A DNA stretch of 64,000 nt from Malurus cyaneus samueli (GCA_009741485.1 CM019215.1:83315772-83379771), one strand, 5' to 3'; counted from the stretch's first letter, positions 27,501-42,529 are shown. The notes: generated by a model not told the origin, from the letters alone. A program made the numbers and translations.

Positions 27501-30500
27501 CAATTCTGACATAATTTAAATTCGTTCATCTCCTGTTTCTGATTACAGTGCTATTCTGAGTGTTTGGATTTCAACACAGTAAAATGGCTGCAGTTGGAAG
27601 GGAAGTATTTCATTTTTACTTCCTGTGAAGCAGTGGTCCCATGGATGTATTTCAGCCTACCATAAAACAGGTTCTCTTTATCTCAAACAGCCCAGGACAA
27701 AACACAGCCACCTGGCATCCCATGTCTCCTCTTTTCAAGCACGTTATGTTTTAAAGCAAATAGGCCAAATTCCTTCCCAGCGCAGGTTCATAGAAACCCA
27801 TGGGTTTCATTCAGCAGGCTGCCAAATATAAACAATGTTATAGAAAAGGTTCCTTTGGAATCAAACATGGAAATCTTTTGAGTTAGAATGATACCTGAAA
27901 ATATTTGCTCGGTGAGATGAAGATATTGAAATACTTGGCTAGATTCCCCTTAAGGGTTTATGTTAGCTCTTGTGCAAACTTCATGGTGCATCAGAGCCAC
28001 AGATACCCACAGGACCAAGCAACAGAGGAGAATAGTGACCAAAGTCCACTTTGCTTCAGCGAATTGAGGGCAGATGGCCCTCAAAATGGGACATTGCTCG
28101 TGAGCAATGACTTAGCATTTTGCCTTTCCTTCAGGAGATGGCACCGTTTTGAGCATTCGTGAAACTGAGGCAGGAATTAAACCTGCAGGAATCAAAGTCC
28201 TCTTCCACCAGCTTCCATCTGCTAATAAGTGCTCTCTTAAAGTAAGTTTCTTTAAAGGTCTAAGGTTTCTTTTTTCCAGTTCATATTTAAATGATGCAAT
28301 GACAGGAGACACCCTAGGGTGTTACCACACTTCAAGAGGTGACTTCAAGGCCAGCAACACTCCCTGCATGCAACACTATCTTGCAGTATTGTCTCATACC
28401 ATTGTTCTTTGTTGCTTAAATATTTGGAGAGGTGTGTCATGCTTTGTTATTGACCTTCAGCCTTCTGGAGAGCACAGAAGACAGATCTCTAGTGGAATAG
28501 TTCAGCACTTGACAGTGACTTCAAAAGTCTTCACCCAAGATTTGTCCAGACCAAAGTATTTAACAGGACATACCAAATACCTTTCACACTTCTAGTAATT
28601 TGTTCCATTTATATATAATTTGTTTTGATTCAATGTTGCTTCAAACTGCATTCTAGGAAGGGTGACAAGAGTGAACTCATGGAAAGAGATCCTAATTTTT
28701 AGACCAATATAAACCACTAGGAGAAAAACTGCCAAAAATCAAAATCGGGTTTGTACAGTTCTTGGCATAGGGGAAGCTGCTCGAGTTTGGTTTCCATTAG
28801 TTATTTAGCACTTCTAGTGTTTTTGTTGCTTCTGTTGCTTCATTCAACTAATTGCCAGGATCTTGAAGGATTTTATTCCACGGAGACAAATGTTCTTTTC
28901 CCAAGTACTATTAAATCAGCAGGAGTTATTTCTATGCAATATTAAATAGCATTTGTAGTAATATGATATGTGTTTATTACTCAGTTAAAACTGTGTCAAA
29001 ATGATACTGTGATTCTTCAATTGCCAATGAAAAAGTAATCATAAGCTCCAATTTCTGTGAGTACTTCTCCCCCCACACATACACCCATTCGCAGGTCCCA
29101 TTTATGAAATGCTGCCTTCTCTTTGGCTGCCAGCAACAAAAAGTACAAATGCCTCCTTACATTAGTGTGCATTTTAGACACTTACTTTGCAGAAGTATTT
29201 CTCATCTCCATTTGCAGGTGTTTGTAAGCATTGCCCATCATAATGCTCAAGAAAGAAATGGTCTCTGTGAGAGCCGAAGCACATTTTCAGGTCCAGGCCT
29301 CAAAAGAAGTGTAGTAAGTTGTAAAAATATGACTTTTGAGCATCATGAACAAGAGCAAGCAGGCTCTGAGGCAGAGCAGCAGCAGCCGTATGTTCATTAC
29401 CTTTGACTTTAGAATGCTTGGCAGAGATGTGTCAAGTGTCTCATTCAGCTCTCCACTGCTGTGCAAACATCTGTGCTAAAATTTTCAACTTCCCTCATAT
29501 AGTATTTAAAGAGAAAACAGCATTCTCCGAAAAGAGGACTGAAATCTCAGCGATCTGGCATGAGAATGGAATTTAAGGTTCAGAGTAACCCCCAAGTCAC
29601 GCAGCAGATGGATCCAGTTAGCCTCAATTAAAATATGAGAACATTGGGCTGGTTTGGCAGAGAGATATTGCTGCAGGGGTGGGGACAGGGCCTTCAAGGA
29701 GAAAATGTAGTTGTAAGCCCTGATGCAGGATCTTGCAGAACTGAAATGTATGTCTTGTTACTGAAATTTACTATCATGAAAGGCATATTTTGAATGTTGT
29801 ACTAAAAGAAGGGTACAGGATTGACCCTCCCCTGCTGGAAGCAGTGTCAGCAAACATCCTGACTTAAAAGAGCAAAAGATGCAAATTTCTTTCATTGTGC
29901 TTGAGCTTCATCAGAGAGTATCCAAACTTTTATTGTATCAACTATGAAAGACATAAGCAGATAAATGGAGGCTAGGTCTTTAAAAGCAGTGTAGAAAAAA
30001 CATCAAATTTCAGTTTGATGATCTCGCAAAAGGAATTTCACCTTATAAAGCAGAAGCATCTGTCTTCCCATTTGTGGATACTGTTTACATACTGTAGAGA
30101 ACAACTGGAATAAAAGAAATTGATAGCCATGTGGAAGAAAAATGAAGATGACATTTTTTTCTTTTATTTTTTTCTGAAAGCTAATGCTTGCAGTAACAGA
30201 AACACCTAAAATCATGTGCTTCCAATGTATTTCTTGATTTTGCAGATACAGGCCTGTTTTTCAGAGGTCTTATTTTTTACAATGAAATATGATTTTTTTA
30301 ATAGAAATACTTCTTCATTTGAAATAGCAGTTTCTCCTCTGAAGAATGAAATAACAGTCCTCTTAGATAACTTGAATATTGTAGAAACAGTGGCAGCACT
30401 GGCTTGCATCTGTCTTACTTTCTGTGGATACAGGCAAGATATTAATTGCTTATTTTAAACTCCCAGTTTCCAATTACATCCCTTAACTTAAATTGAGTAA

Positions 30501-33500
30501 TTATGATTAAAAACAAAAGAGTGAAAGAAGATGCATTGCTTGCTCTCTCCTTTCCATTCTGTAATTCAGGCCCTACTTCATCCCCGCTGGTGTATTTGTT
30601 TCCATCCCATTAGTACTTTATTACATGCAGCATGATCTAGGTCTTGAAGGGGCATTGTTTGCACACAAACAAGCAGGTGTTAAAGCTCCTTTCATCATCT
30701 TAATAACACATGAGTATCTCTGGGACCTTCAGTGAGAACAACTACATCTCAAAAGAGAGACAGCCGGTGTGTTTTCTAAGTGCAGTTCCTATTCCTGCCC
30801 ATTTTGTCCTTATGGATGTAGAGCAGAACACTTTCCACCATCACTTCCTCTTTGTTTCTCTTCATCCGTGCTGCTCCCCAATATCTGTAGGGGAAGATAA
30901 CAAGGTAGAAAGATAAGCTAAGTCCCTTCACCTCTGTTTCTTGCTACCCAGCACACGTAGCTCAGGGATTTGGCAGACACAGAGGCACAGCTGTTTTTGC
31001 TGACAGATATCCACCACTCAGAGACCCCTTAAGATCCAAATGGATCTCTACAGGAACTGTTGCAAAAGGAAAGTGCATTTGTGTGACTGGGCAAAACACA
31101 GTGGGAGGGTTTGGTGCTCAGTTGAGAGTCTATGGGTTCATGATTCTCACGAAGGACAGCTTGGATTCCCCATCATAAGAAACAAGGTTATAGATGCAGG
31201 TTAAAGGCATCTCTGCTGCCACTTGAAGGAAGGGTGAGATTTCAGGTGAAAGGCAGCTCAGACCACCATAAATGGAGGAGGTCTGGACTGTGCAATAAGA
31301 GGCTTAAGGGACTCATGCCCATTAAGAAAATAGGAGCTTGATAAGGTCTGTTGAGCTGGCGAAAATGTGCTCCTTTACAACTCCCCTACCCCAGGCTGGT
31401 ACACTCATAATTTTCCAAAACAATTGCTGTTTATGCTGAAGCTTTCTGTGTTTGGTCTTTCTCCAAAACCAGATTTCATTGTCAGGTTTTAGCAGAAGCC
31501 CTGCTGCTGCTGCTTGGGTGGGCACATGTAGGGAAGAAAGATCTTTTTAAAACATCTGAATTTTATCATGCAGTCACAAAAAAAAAAAAAGTGACTGAAG
31601 TCTGGTACTTGGAATGAAAGAAATTATTTGCTAATACCAAGCACAGATGAGCTTTTGCAGAGCAGTGAGAAATATATATTGCTTTAACCCATTTGGTTAA
31701 GGTCAAGAATGGAGTGACTCAATGTCCTGGCCGGTTACAGGCATGCTGTTCCTCCACGGAGAACTGATTTGAATATTGAGCTATGGTTCAGTTGATTGTT
31801 GATTGTTGATCAACCCCACAATTTAAGAGCAACCTCAATTGTCCAGAGAACTTGCAAGCCCTCCTGGCAGAGTTGTGCAAGACCAGAGGGTTAGTTTGTT
31901 TTGTTTGGTTTAATGAGGTTGTAAGCTTGCCAAGAAAAGAGACAGACTGCGCATCAGTAAAGATAACTTTTTTCCCAATTTCTATGCTCTGCTGAGATCA
32001 CAGCAATCTCCAAGAGCAGATTTTTAAGTTTTTGCAAAAATTGGTTTTGGTAACATGTCTCTGGGGTGTTTGCTTACACCACAGCTCACATTTCTACAAC
32101 ATACTCTTTGATAAACTGGGAATTTCATTTATGGCTTGCTCTGTAGCCTTAGAATAGTAATTTCATCATTTCTGCCTCTAAAGGGACAAGAATTAAAAAT
32201 TATCTGACACCAAATACTGTGTAATGATAATTAATTACTGTTGTTATTATAGAAATATGGAAATATGTGAGTTCTACAAATATTGGCTTTATTACTGTCA
32301 TTACTATTATTGAATTAGTAATTGTGGAAAGGATCTATAATGGAAAAGGAAATAGCTGAAAGGAATCATTTGTTTGTCTGAAAAGGAAAAGAGTTAGACA
32401 ATCAAAAATCCTCTTTAGGGTCCAGTCCAAGAAGAATTTTCAATAAAACTATATTGGTAGTAATAAAGTGATCTTCCTGGTAGCAAAATTGGAGGTACTC
32501 CTTCTGTCATTTCTCCTTATTTTTGTTATCTACTGCCACGTAAGTATCAAACCAGTAAGTTCCCTGAGTCAGTTTGTACCCAAAGCAAACATCAGCATAT
32601 CTTTTGAAAGCATTCCAGACGTAACTAGGGTCGTAAAACAAAACAGAAGGTTGATGGTTTTACTGTGATGCCTGTTACAATCAAGTAGTTATCTGATGGA
32701 TCATCTGCTTTTTATGATCCATCATGAGAAATATAGCTGTCATATGAGGAATAGATTTCTCATTGTAAAACTTACCTCTGTAATTTCAGCACCTGAATAA
32801 GTGCTGCCTCAGGTGCTGATTGTGCTAGTAAACATTGTTTGAAGAGTGATTTCCCCATCTGTTTCTCCTCCTTCCAACTAAACTCACAGCTTGGCAACAA
32901 GTGTGCATCTGCAGTTCCCTCTCGTTCAGCAGCTACTGCTATTAAAGATCTCACATGAAGAGGTTCCTGTTGGGTAGCTGCTGATGCAGGAGTTCACCTG
33001 GGGAAAGAAAAGCCTTGTATGTAGGTCAGTGTTTCTGTAGATAGCTAGTGAAGCAATCTCTCGTGGAAATGTAACTCTCTCACTGCTGCCATTGCAAGGG
33101 GCTGAACTCATGTACCTCACTCAACTCTGGTTTCCAGTGTAATAGGTGTGAGAAAAGCTCCTAGTTTATGCAGGCTTTTCATCTCTGCATTGGTTAGGCA
33201 GTTAACTTTGCATTTGGGGTAGATTAGAGCTCTGGAATCTCTTGTACCATTTTTCTGTACAGCGTATTCTCGATGGGAGAAAACAAGATACACATTGAGG
33301 ATGTAGATCAAAACACGCAAAAAGTTGCAATCATTTCACCACCATCCTTAGGACTTCTGGTATAAATCAAATAGATGTTAAAAGCAAGGAAACCTCTTCA
33401 TCTAATGTGATGATTGAACCACAGGAACAAATTTTCCTCTCAGATTTGTGTTGTGGACCCCCTGTGTTAGGGAGAAGTTATATGTTTCAGCGTGCTGACA

Positions 33501-34119
33501 GACACTATTACGTACTGTGCTTTATTCACCCTGTTCCGCCAGCCTCCAATAGCCCTTTGCACCTCTGAATCCCTCTGCCTTTGGCACTTCTGCTGGTGAG
33601 CTTCCCAGATGGGGGTGTGGTTTAGCTAAAATGGGTGCTTTTCACCAGAAGAATAAATTATTCCTATACTACTGTCTGAAAAGGGCGGATCTGGAGCCAA
33701 TTTAGTGAGCATAAGTTACAATTTACTTTGGAAGTAATAACTTATGCTTTGAGCTTCCTTAGATATATAGCCAAGGAGCTGTCTGGCTGCATGTGTTTTT
33801 ACACATCTTTCAGCTAAATTAGAAATCCAAGTGCAAAGCCTAATTTGGGGAGATATCTTGGAGATTTGTGACACTTTGAGTCCACAAACCAGCCAGAGGG
33901 TTTCTTAGTTTCATCTACCTTTCTTTTTTTTAATTTTTTATTGCCACATATGTAGAATTGCTAAATAGTAAATGGAGTTTATTATATCTTAATTAATGAA
34001 TCTGAGTATAATTTGCCCCAGTCCTGGCAAGCAAGCTCTGCTGAAAATCTGATTAGTGAAGGGAGCCAACTTAACTGAACACCCTCTTCGGAAATGTGAG
34101 CAAAGATTGAAGCATATTC

Positions 34120-34280
34120 ACATGTTTGAAAGGTAGAAAAGCCATAGGAAAGCAGAAGATGGGGATTGCACTGAGCTGAGAAACAGGAAGACAATGGGTG
34201 GAGCCTTTAAGGAGATGGACAGAAAGGTAATGGTGAAAAGGAAGAAAGGTGTAGTAGAAAAACAACAAATGGAAGATAAA
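34120..34280 (+). repeat. Purine-rich stretch
   Basis: The plus strand is biased to A and G (GAAAGGTAGAAAAGCC, GGAAGAAAGGTG units). It is low complexity without a fixed unit; nothing coding. Confidence 0.5.
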
Positions 34281-37200
34281 AATAACCACAAATTTGAGAT
34301 ACTGAGAATATCCAACTATGCTATCTGTTTTTCCTGAGAAATAAAGAGCTTAAATCAAGGCCTGAAGCCATGGAGAGAATCTGTTGTTGAGTTTAGTGGT
34401 CTTTACATCACATTATAAAGAACAAGAATAATGGCACATAGGGACAGTTCATTTCTTTCTACTGTCAAATTTATGAGTTTAGCCTGGTGGGATGCTACCA
34501 GCAGTGATAATGAAGGTTACAAACATGGGTTGTATTTAGCCCGCTCAGTCACTTCTTGGCCAGGCTCCTGATGATTTCAGTGGGAGATTGCATGAGAATG
34601 TGCAAGTTCCTCCTCCCCAGAAATAGCAATTTTCCCAAAAAATATTCTGTTAGATGGCATGAGCAGGTGTATTGAATTGCTGTCACACTTTTAGTACATT
34701 AGTTAGCACATCTGATGAGGTCAGTTAAACAATTTCAGTCTTGAATATAGAAGTTGAAGCACTTGGGGTTTGTGGGAAGAAGAACTTCATTTCAGAGAGA
34801 TGCTGAAATCTGTATGGAAGTACATAACTTGAGGCACACACAGGAGCAAAAATTAACTCAAGAGAACAAGAACCATCTCTAAATGTTCTTTTACTCTGTG
34901 CATTTGAATGTGAACATTATGTATGTCGCTACACTTATTTTTCTTCTTATGTAGGCAGGCACGAGTCTTCCCTACACTGCACTTTGTCTTATTCACACCC
35001 ATGCAAAACACAGACCAAGTGGGAGTAAATCGAGTTGTTTGCACCTTCTAGTTAAATATGTGAATAACTGTCCTGGATGTAAAGCAGCAGCAAACAGTGC
35101 TGCCCTTACATAGTATTTGCATGTCTCCATCATGAAGGATCACACATTTCACACAGTTCCTACACGGTAAGATTTGCGGATGACAAATGTCCCGTGTAGC
35201 TGGTCATTTTTGTGTGCAATTACCAGAATTGCATGCTCAGTTCCAGTAACCATGTGCACAAAAATAGGCTACAACAGCCTGCTTAGGGTTCTTAATAACA
35301 TGGTCCAAAGTATCAATCTTTATTGTTTTGTTGTTTTATGCTGTTTTTGTAAGAGAGCTGAGCTAGGAATTAGTTTGGTTGTCGACTATTCGAGCAAAAG
35401 GAGGCATACATCTACATGTACTGCTGAGGCTTCAGGACTGCAGAATTTCTGCATTGACCTGCATATGGTTTAAATGCTGAGCTTGGCGCAATGACCTGAT
35501 GGGCCAGAAGAGACCTACTCCATCAGGTGACCAGCTGTAGTGCATGGCTCAAATAAGGAACAAGCAGCTTCTGAAATTTTGCATTTAAAATCCTTTAAAA
35601 TCCATACATTCTAAACTACCAGTTTCAAAGTGAGGCACAAGTCCTTGCCATGAGCGATCCGGAGTCAGCCTGGATTAGTTGAAGAATACTTAATTGGCAT
35701 TTCTCTTCTTTGCATATCACTGTTCTCATCAGTTCTAGTACGTGGGATTTTTTCCCTCCTGTACAAACTTTTTTGCCTTAAAGGACTCATGAAGGAAATA
35801 ATTAAAAAGTACACAGAGGAAAACCGTCTGAGCAGAAGGGGCAGAAATCCAAGGTGCTGTAGGGAGTTGCCCCAAACACTCTTTTGGATGATTATTAATT
35901 TTTTTCTTACTATTATTTTATGATGCTGTTTATGTTTAATTACTCATGTTTTCCTAACCTGTGTGACAGGCATAATTTGAAGAGCAGTAGTAATGATCAA
36001 GCTGTGGAAGTGCCAGCTGCTGCCTACGTGCTCAAGCAGGCATAGAGCCGGTAGTGTCAGGAGACAACTGTCTCTTGATTAGATCTGAACTTCTTCTTTT
36101 TTCATGTTGATGAAAATGATCCTGACTGTTATTATTTAAATATAAACTATGCCAAAAGATGCTATGAAAAGGGGGAACTCTCTCAGCTCACTGCCTGTAT
36201 GAAATACTAAGTTCATGGGACTTTACTGCAGTAAATGCAGATAAAATGTATACTACTTTAGTTGTAAAAGATACAGTTGGTAAGTTTGGGTGTTTTTCAA
36301 CTGAAAATTAAGTCTTTACAGCAGAAAAGACAATCCAATAAATTAATAAATTGTGTTACTCTCAAGTCAATTATAGGAGCCTGTGATGGAAAAGCTGACC
36401 AAGCAATAATATTTTTTTTAGTATTGCTAGGATGAGTATTTGATTTTTATGTGAAAGAGGCTATAAAAAACGCAGGGCCAGAAACAGTAGTGAAACTTTA
36501 GACAAACGAGAAATGTGTGGTTATCTCATCCTTGGAGCAGTTTGCTTCTGGTGGGCTGCTCACTACAAATCAATGGCAGGGACTCAGTCAGGGCAAATTG
36601 TGCCAGATGCAGTGTGATGTGAACGCCTTGGCTTTTTCATCTGCAGTAAGTTGTACATCAGAGGGAAGTGGTGGGATACAGCCTGGATTCTCTTCTTGCA
36701 TCTCCCTCTCATTCCAAGGTGTCGGTCAAGTCCCTAAATCATCCTGCCTCCTTCATAAAATGGGGGTGACAGTGCTTTCTTCCCATTGTAATGTCATTAC
36801 TGTTGCTTAATTACATAAAATCCATATCTTCTCTGGTGGTCCTTCATTGTCACCGTAGTGCTGCTGTGAAGCAGCTCTGTTTTGTCTAAGTGGTAATACA
36901 TCTAGTTGAAGCCTTGCTCAGGTTACAAGTGGAATGAAGCTGCCAAGATGTTTATCTAGCTTTCTTCATCTGCTTTTTAGATTCTCGGTAGATACATGTA
37001 AGTTCTGAAATTCACAGTTTTGTCTGTTCATATGTATTGCTGTTACAGTGGAATATGTCAAAGAAATTAAACCAAGCCATGGGGCTTCTCTGGTGACCTG
37101 CACTGAAAAGGAGATGCGAGCTGCAGAGGAGTTCTAACAGAATATTCCAGGAGGTGATATTTGACTTTGATAAATTTTCGGAGAAAAAGCTGCCATTTCT

Positions 37201-38009
37201 GTATTTGTGCAGCGTATAATGGGACCCTTACCTGGCATCTCTGCCCTGCCAAAACATGAATGAAAAATAGGATTGCTTGTCTGAGGAACAGCTCTGTCTT
37301 TCACATTGAAACTTGGCAATAAATGATTCCTGTGTGAGTGGTCTCAAGAGACACTTTCCTTGTAAAGGAATCAAGTGATTGATGAGGCATCTCACATTTT
37401 AAACATTATGCAGGTGAAAATGTTGGAGTATTCTGAGCCCATGCCTTCTGCTGTGTATGCCTGAACAGTTTGCTTGCATTTTAATTGTGGAACTAAAGAA
37501 GGTTTGGGCAGGACCATTAGAAAATGCTAACTGTTTTCCTTCTGTAATGAAGCTTTTCATGTTTGGCCGCTGCAGGGTGAAGTAATGAAAAAGTTTTTGG
37601 TACCAGATCCAAAATTCCTTTCTTGTTTAATTGAAAGTATTTAAGAAAAGAAGGTCATTGAAAGGACAGATTTCAAGAAGTGGTATATGCATTTGGTGAT
37701 GCTTTGGAAAGAAAAAGAGCATATCAGCCACGCTTTCAAAAGTATATGTGGAGAATGCACTGCCAAATCTGCAGAATTTTATAGGCAGCTACTGTGACTA
37801 GTAACAGGAGTCAATGAATCTGCTTTTTACACTGGCAATGTGAGCTTTAGGAGATCTTATTGCTTCTTTAAAACTTATCTTTATGTAGTTTCAGCCCTGT
37901 CAGCAAATCTCTGCTGTGTTACCGGTAACAGGAATTGTCTCCCAGAACCCTGCAATGTTCCACACAAAATCCTGAGTGAAGAGACAGCTGACACTGGTGT
38001 GTGATGGAG

Positions 38010-38420
38010 TACCACTGGAAAAGAAAAAGGAGATCTGTGATCATACAGAGAGAATACCTAGGAAAATAAATTGAAAAAAAAAAACTCAAGTGAAAAGAAC
38101 ACTATAGTAATAATGAGGAGAGGAGAAGAGAACAAAATGTCAGTATGAGGTGACATATTTTGAGGAGGAGGAAGAGGTAGGAAATTTTAAGGCAAATTTT
38201 AAGATTATGTTTGTGATGGATGATCAAAAGAGAAATGAGACATGCTTTAATGAAAGGAAAGGATTGGGAGATGCAACAAATTAGGAAAGAAACATGTCTT
38301 ACAATAAAAAGAGATAAATGGGATTTTATAGGAAAATAAATTCACCAAAATATGGGAAAGATTTAAACAACAAAGAAAGTGAGAGAAATTAAATACCAAA
38401 GTAAGAGAAGGATGGAAGAA
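38010..38420 (+). repeat. A/G-rich low-complexity stretch
   Basis: A strand-asymmetric purine-rich region with GAGGAGAGGAGAAGAG and many AGAAA/GGAAA units. It has no recognisable family or ORF. Confidence 0.6.
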
Positions 38421-41236
38421 AACAAAATAGTGATGTTGAAAAGAAAATAAAATAGTTGTATTCATTTTATTGATTTATGGGAAGTGTGGTGTGTTTATTG
38501 CCTGCTCTGAGAGAAAGTGAAAGATGTCATAGGAAAAACTATGATTTTTTTTTCCCAGTCTTTCCTGTGCAGGAAATGTAATAGGAAGTTATTTTTATTA
38601 ACGAAGATCAGACAATATGCAACAACAAACTACCAAGAATGAAGTGGAAAATCCAGTTACTTTTCCAGTCAAACCAGAAGAACCTGTGGCCACTGACCAG
38701 GAGCCTAAGGGTCAGATTATTAAGCAGCAGGATCAGTGAACTGGATGGCAGTTGGAATCTGTGCATCTTTAAATGCACACCAACAAACTTACTTGCAGTC
38801 AAAAGAAAATCTTGAACACCATGTAGCTGATAGTTGTAGGTGTTCATTAATTGCTTTTTGTTCTGTTTTGTCTTCCCAATCAACGCGAACAGCAGACTTG
38901 TTTGATTTCATTTGCAAATGTGAAACCAATTGATTTTATGGCAATATACCACTTTCTGAGCAGTATTTTTCCATCAAGACAGTCACGTTACACCAGTCAC
39001 GATACACTGATGAGCCAGAAAAGTGAGAGCCTTGCACAGAGAGACAAGGTCTTTGGCAGAATGTTTTGGAATTTGTCAGGGGGAATGCCGCCCTCTCTTC
39101 AGCATAGCTATGATGCTGAGTGTGATGGGAGGACTTTATCCTCTCGAAAGCTGTGACAAGCTGTGGCAATACTCAGCTCACATCCATAACACACTTGCAA
39201 GGGACTGTGAGATGAGGGAATGGGGAGCACAGTGCCTTTATTTGCAGGAATAGCATGAATTTTGTCTGTAAAAGAGATAGTCAGCTGTGTATCTTGTCTG
39301 GACTTTACCAGTGACCAGTGTTTTATCTTAACAGGTTTGGTTGAACACACATGCAGGGTAAAAAAATGTTTGTTTATGGGCAGGAAATGCATAAGCATTT
39401 TAATGGATAAAGTGTGAGTTTGAAGCATTAAACGTGACGTGCATTGTTGTGTGCTACTACCTGCAAAGGGTTCTTCTTTGTAGTGTCCTACTTGGACTCA
39501 CGCACTAAACCTTTCATCAAAGCAAGTATGATTATTTTGCACATGGTTTTCCTGAAAGGATGTTATGATTTTCTAGATGTTTGGTGGCTGGTGATAAATT
39601 AGGCTTTTATGATGTCATGTGAAAGGCCACTGCTTGGACTTCCTTCTCTATCAAGTGCACCGAAGAATACATTTGGGACATACTCAGCATCAGAAATTAT
39701 CCTACCTTGTTTTATTTTAACCCTTTTGTGTATTCTTGCTCATTTTGTAACTGTGTTCAGGCAAGGATAGCTTCATTTTTGCAGACAGGAGCCCCATGGT
39801 ATCATGTTCTGTGTCCCCTCCATATGGAAAGTTGGGATTATTTTTTCCCTTGGGTAAAAAAGACCCCAGTTCTTGAGCTCCCTTTAAGCCTTCCACAGCT
39901 TAAACTCCCTCCAGATATTTTGTTTTGAGAAGGGTTTTCAAATCAGATGGGGATTTTATTGAGAAATTGGAATGCAATGGTGGGGGATAAGGTGATGCAT
40001 CCCATAAATTAGGTCGGGTTTATGACCGTGTAGAGGGAGGCTACTTCTAAAAAACAGCCAGCAGTAAAAGGCAGTATGTAACTTTGTCCAGAGAAGTGGC
40101 AGCTCCCTTCTTCATCCCCCATACTGCGGGGCAGGAGTACTTTACAACTTCTTTTCGAACAATGAGAAATGACTGGACATCCTCCACGCTGACTCTTAAG
40201 TACTAGTTAATCCATGGTGGGGAGGAAGACAGGAAGACAGAAATATCCATCTCCTCTCTGTCCTCTTCCCCCAGGCCTTACCACACCCTTCAGAGGGACA
40301 GTTCATGTACCTCTGTAGCAGATCAGGAAGGGGTGTCCTCTCTCTCGCCCAACTTCAGGGTGGTGAGGTGAGCACTGAACACAGGCCAAAGGCATCAACT
40401 GCTATTATAGGTGATTTGGTTAGAATTTTTCAATTACATGCTTTTTCGACAAAAAATTCTATTTTGAGTAAATTTATATTTTATTAGGGCAAATACAACA
40501 GCACACCATTCAAAAATATTTTATTATCATTTTGATGGTAATATAATGAATACCATGATTTTTTCAGGAATGTGAATGTCCATGGGGTAGCAAAATCACC
40601 ATAAACAATGCATCTTGTGCAAGAAAAAGAATAACTCAAAGTAATATCTGGAATTCATAGATTTGCATTCATTAAATTGCTGCTTGATGCTCTAAAAGTA
40701 GATAGATAAATATCTATAAGTAGAATACAAGATAACTAACAAGATGTTTACTGTTTTGTTGCTTATCGTTTGGTATTTGACCAGTGATTATACCTGAATT
40801 TTTTTACATTTCCAATATAAGTTGCTATAAATTAAATATTTTTTTAGTGGAAGAAGAGATGAAATTAAGTAGGCTTGCAGCAAGGATTGCTGGGGTTATT
40901 GGTTTTCCTATATATCTTGACATGTCAGTCAGCAAAGACAGCTACCCCCAGGGTCTGTATTCCATTTCCAGTGAAAAAGACATTCATTCCTCCTCAATAA
41001 ATCCAGCTGAAATCAAATGACTTCACAGAGTGATTTCCTGAGCTTCGCAGAAAATGTGAAGTGTAGGGAGTGGTGAGAAAACTAATCTTAACTGATCTTT
41101 AATTAAGAAGGTGTTTTGTTTTGGTTTTTGTTTAAAATAAAAAAAAAAAGTGAGAATTCTGTATTTAGCTGAAAGGCTGTGTTTTATAAGCAGCAGAACC
41201 TGAAATGATTTATTGAGGCAGCTGATGTTTGAACTG

Positions 41237-41246
41237 NNNNNNNNNN
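41237..41246. other. Assembly gap (10 N)
   Basis: Ten N in a row. The right contig begins with the same A-run plus GTGAGAATT that occurs at 41143-41158 on the left, so the true local order or copy number is uncertain. Confidence 0.99.
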
Positions 41247-41896
41247 AAAAAAAGTGAGAATTACATGTAATGATTTTAAAGGTACCATGCCCACATCTAA
41301 ATAATGCATAGGGCAGCAATAAAACCACATGTGATGAGGACATTATTATCTTACTCCTCCCCACCCCAAAATAGTTGTCAGAGTGGAGAATAGATAAGGC
41401 AAAAAGAAAACGCATTGAATAGTAAGCAAAAGCAGGACTTGAAAGTACCAGTGAAAAGAGAAGAAACCTGTTATTTTCCTATGTCACAGCTGCTCTCCAT
41501 CCATATGAAAGAGGTTCATCTCTCACAGAGTCTTGGTTTTTAGTGGTGTGTTGGTGATATGTTTGTCCTGAAGAAATATGCTTGTATACAATCTCCCCAA
41601 AATCTCTGATGCAAAAGGAAAATTCACAAGTGCTTTTAACCCGTGTTATGCAAAATCCAGATGCCCAAGTTTGAAGCACACATGGATCAGCTCACACATC
41701 AGCAGCCAGGTTACAGGGCAGGGGCAGTCAATGGGAGAGGTACCTCCTGTAATCAGCATTTGCAAAGAGCATTTCTATTTTGTTATAACTGTAGGAAAAT
41801 CTTGCTTTGATAATTATTAGTTTGCATTTTATCAAACATGATAAAGATTTCAGCTGTGATGTGTTTGGATGAGCTGGTACGACATATCAGAAAGTG

Positions 41897-42345
41897 TTTG
41901 GGCTGGAGCAAGGCCAGAGGAGGGCTGGATGGTCAGAGGGCTGGAGCACATCTGTGAAGACTGAGGTTGTTCAGCCTGGAAAAAAGAAGGCTCTGGGGAG
42001 ACAACAGAGCAGCCTTCCAGTACCTGTGGGGGACATGCAAGAGAACTGGAGAGGAACTTTCTACAAAAGCATGTAGTGAGAAGACAAGAGGAATGGCTTT
42101 AAACTGAAAGGGTATTTAGATTAGATTGTTGGGAAGAAATTCTTCAGTGTGAGGGTGGTGAGGCACAGGAACAGGTTGCTCAGAGAAGCTGTGGATGCCC
42201 ATCCTTGGAAGTGTTCAAGGCTAGATTAGTTGAGGCTTGGAGCAACCGTGCCTAGTGGAAGGTGTCCCTGCCAAAGGCAGGAGGGTTGGAACTGCATGGT
42301 CTTTAAGCTCCCTCCAACCTACACCATTCTATGATTCTGGGATTG
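41897..42345 (+). mobile_element. CR1 LINE, 5'-truncated 3' end
   Basis: The sequence follows the well-known CR1 3' end. It has a GTTCAGCCTGGA-like segment, then GAAATTCTTCAGTGTGAGGG, then GGTGAGGCACAGGAACAGGT, then AGGGTTGGAACTGCATGGTC, and finally CCATTCTATGATTCTG. The 3' end points right (plus strand). It is a truncated copy with no intact reverse transcriptase. It lies just left of an orphan CpG-rich block in the GMDS intron. The left boundary is approximate. Confidence 0.92.
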
Positions 42346-42529
42346 TGTCCAGCCCTAATATCTGAACTATCATAATTATGGTCTGTATATGGCAAACGGA
42401 GTAGGTTTGATTTTCTTCCTCTCCTCCAGGAGTTCTTCTTATTTAGGAGAAGCATTCCTGTGAACTAGCAATGATCTGGCCATTCGGAAGCCTCTTTGGC
42501 ATTTTGTAGGGCTGTGAGCTGAGGTTACA

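Noticed and set aside
41023..41415. 130-codon minus-strand ORF spanning the N gap
   Set aside because: Depends on unknown bases; no similarity to a known protein.
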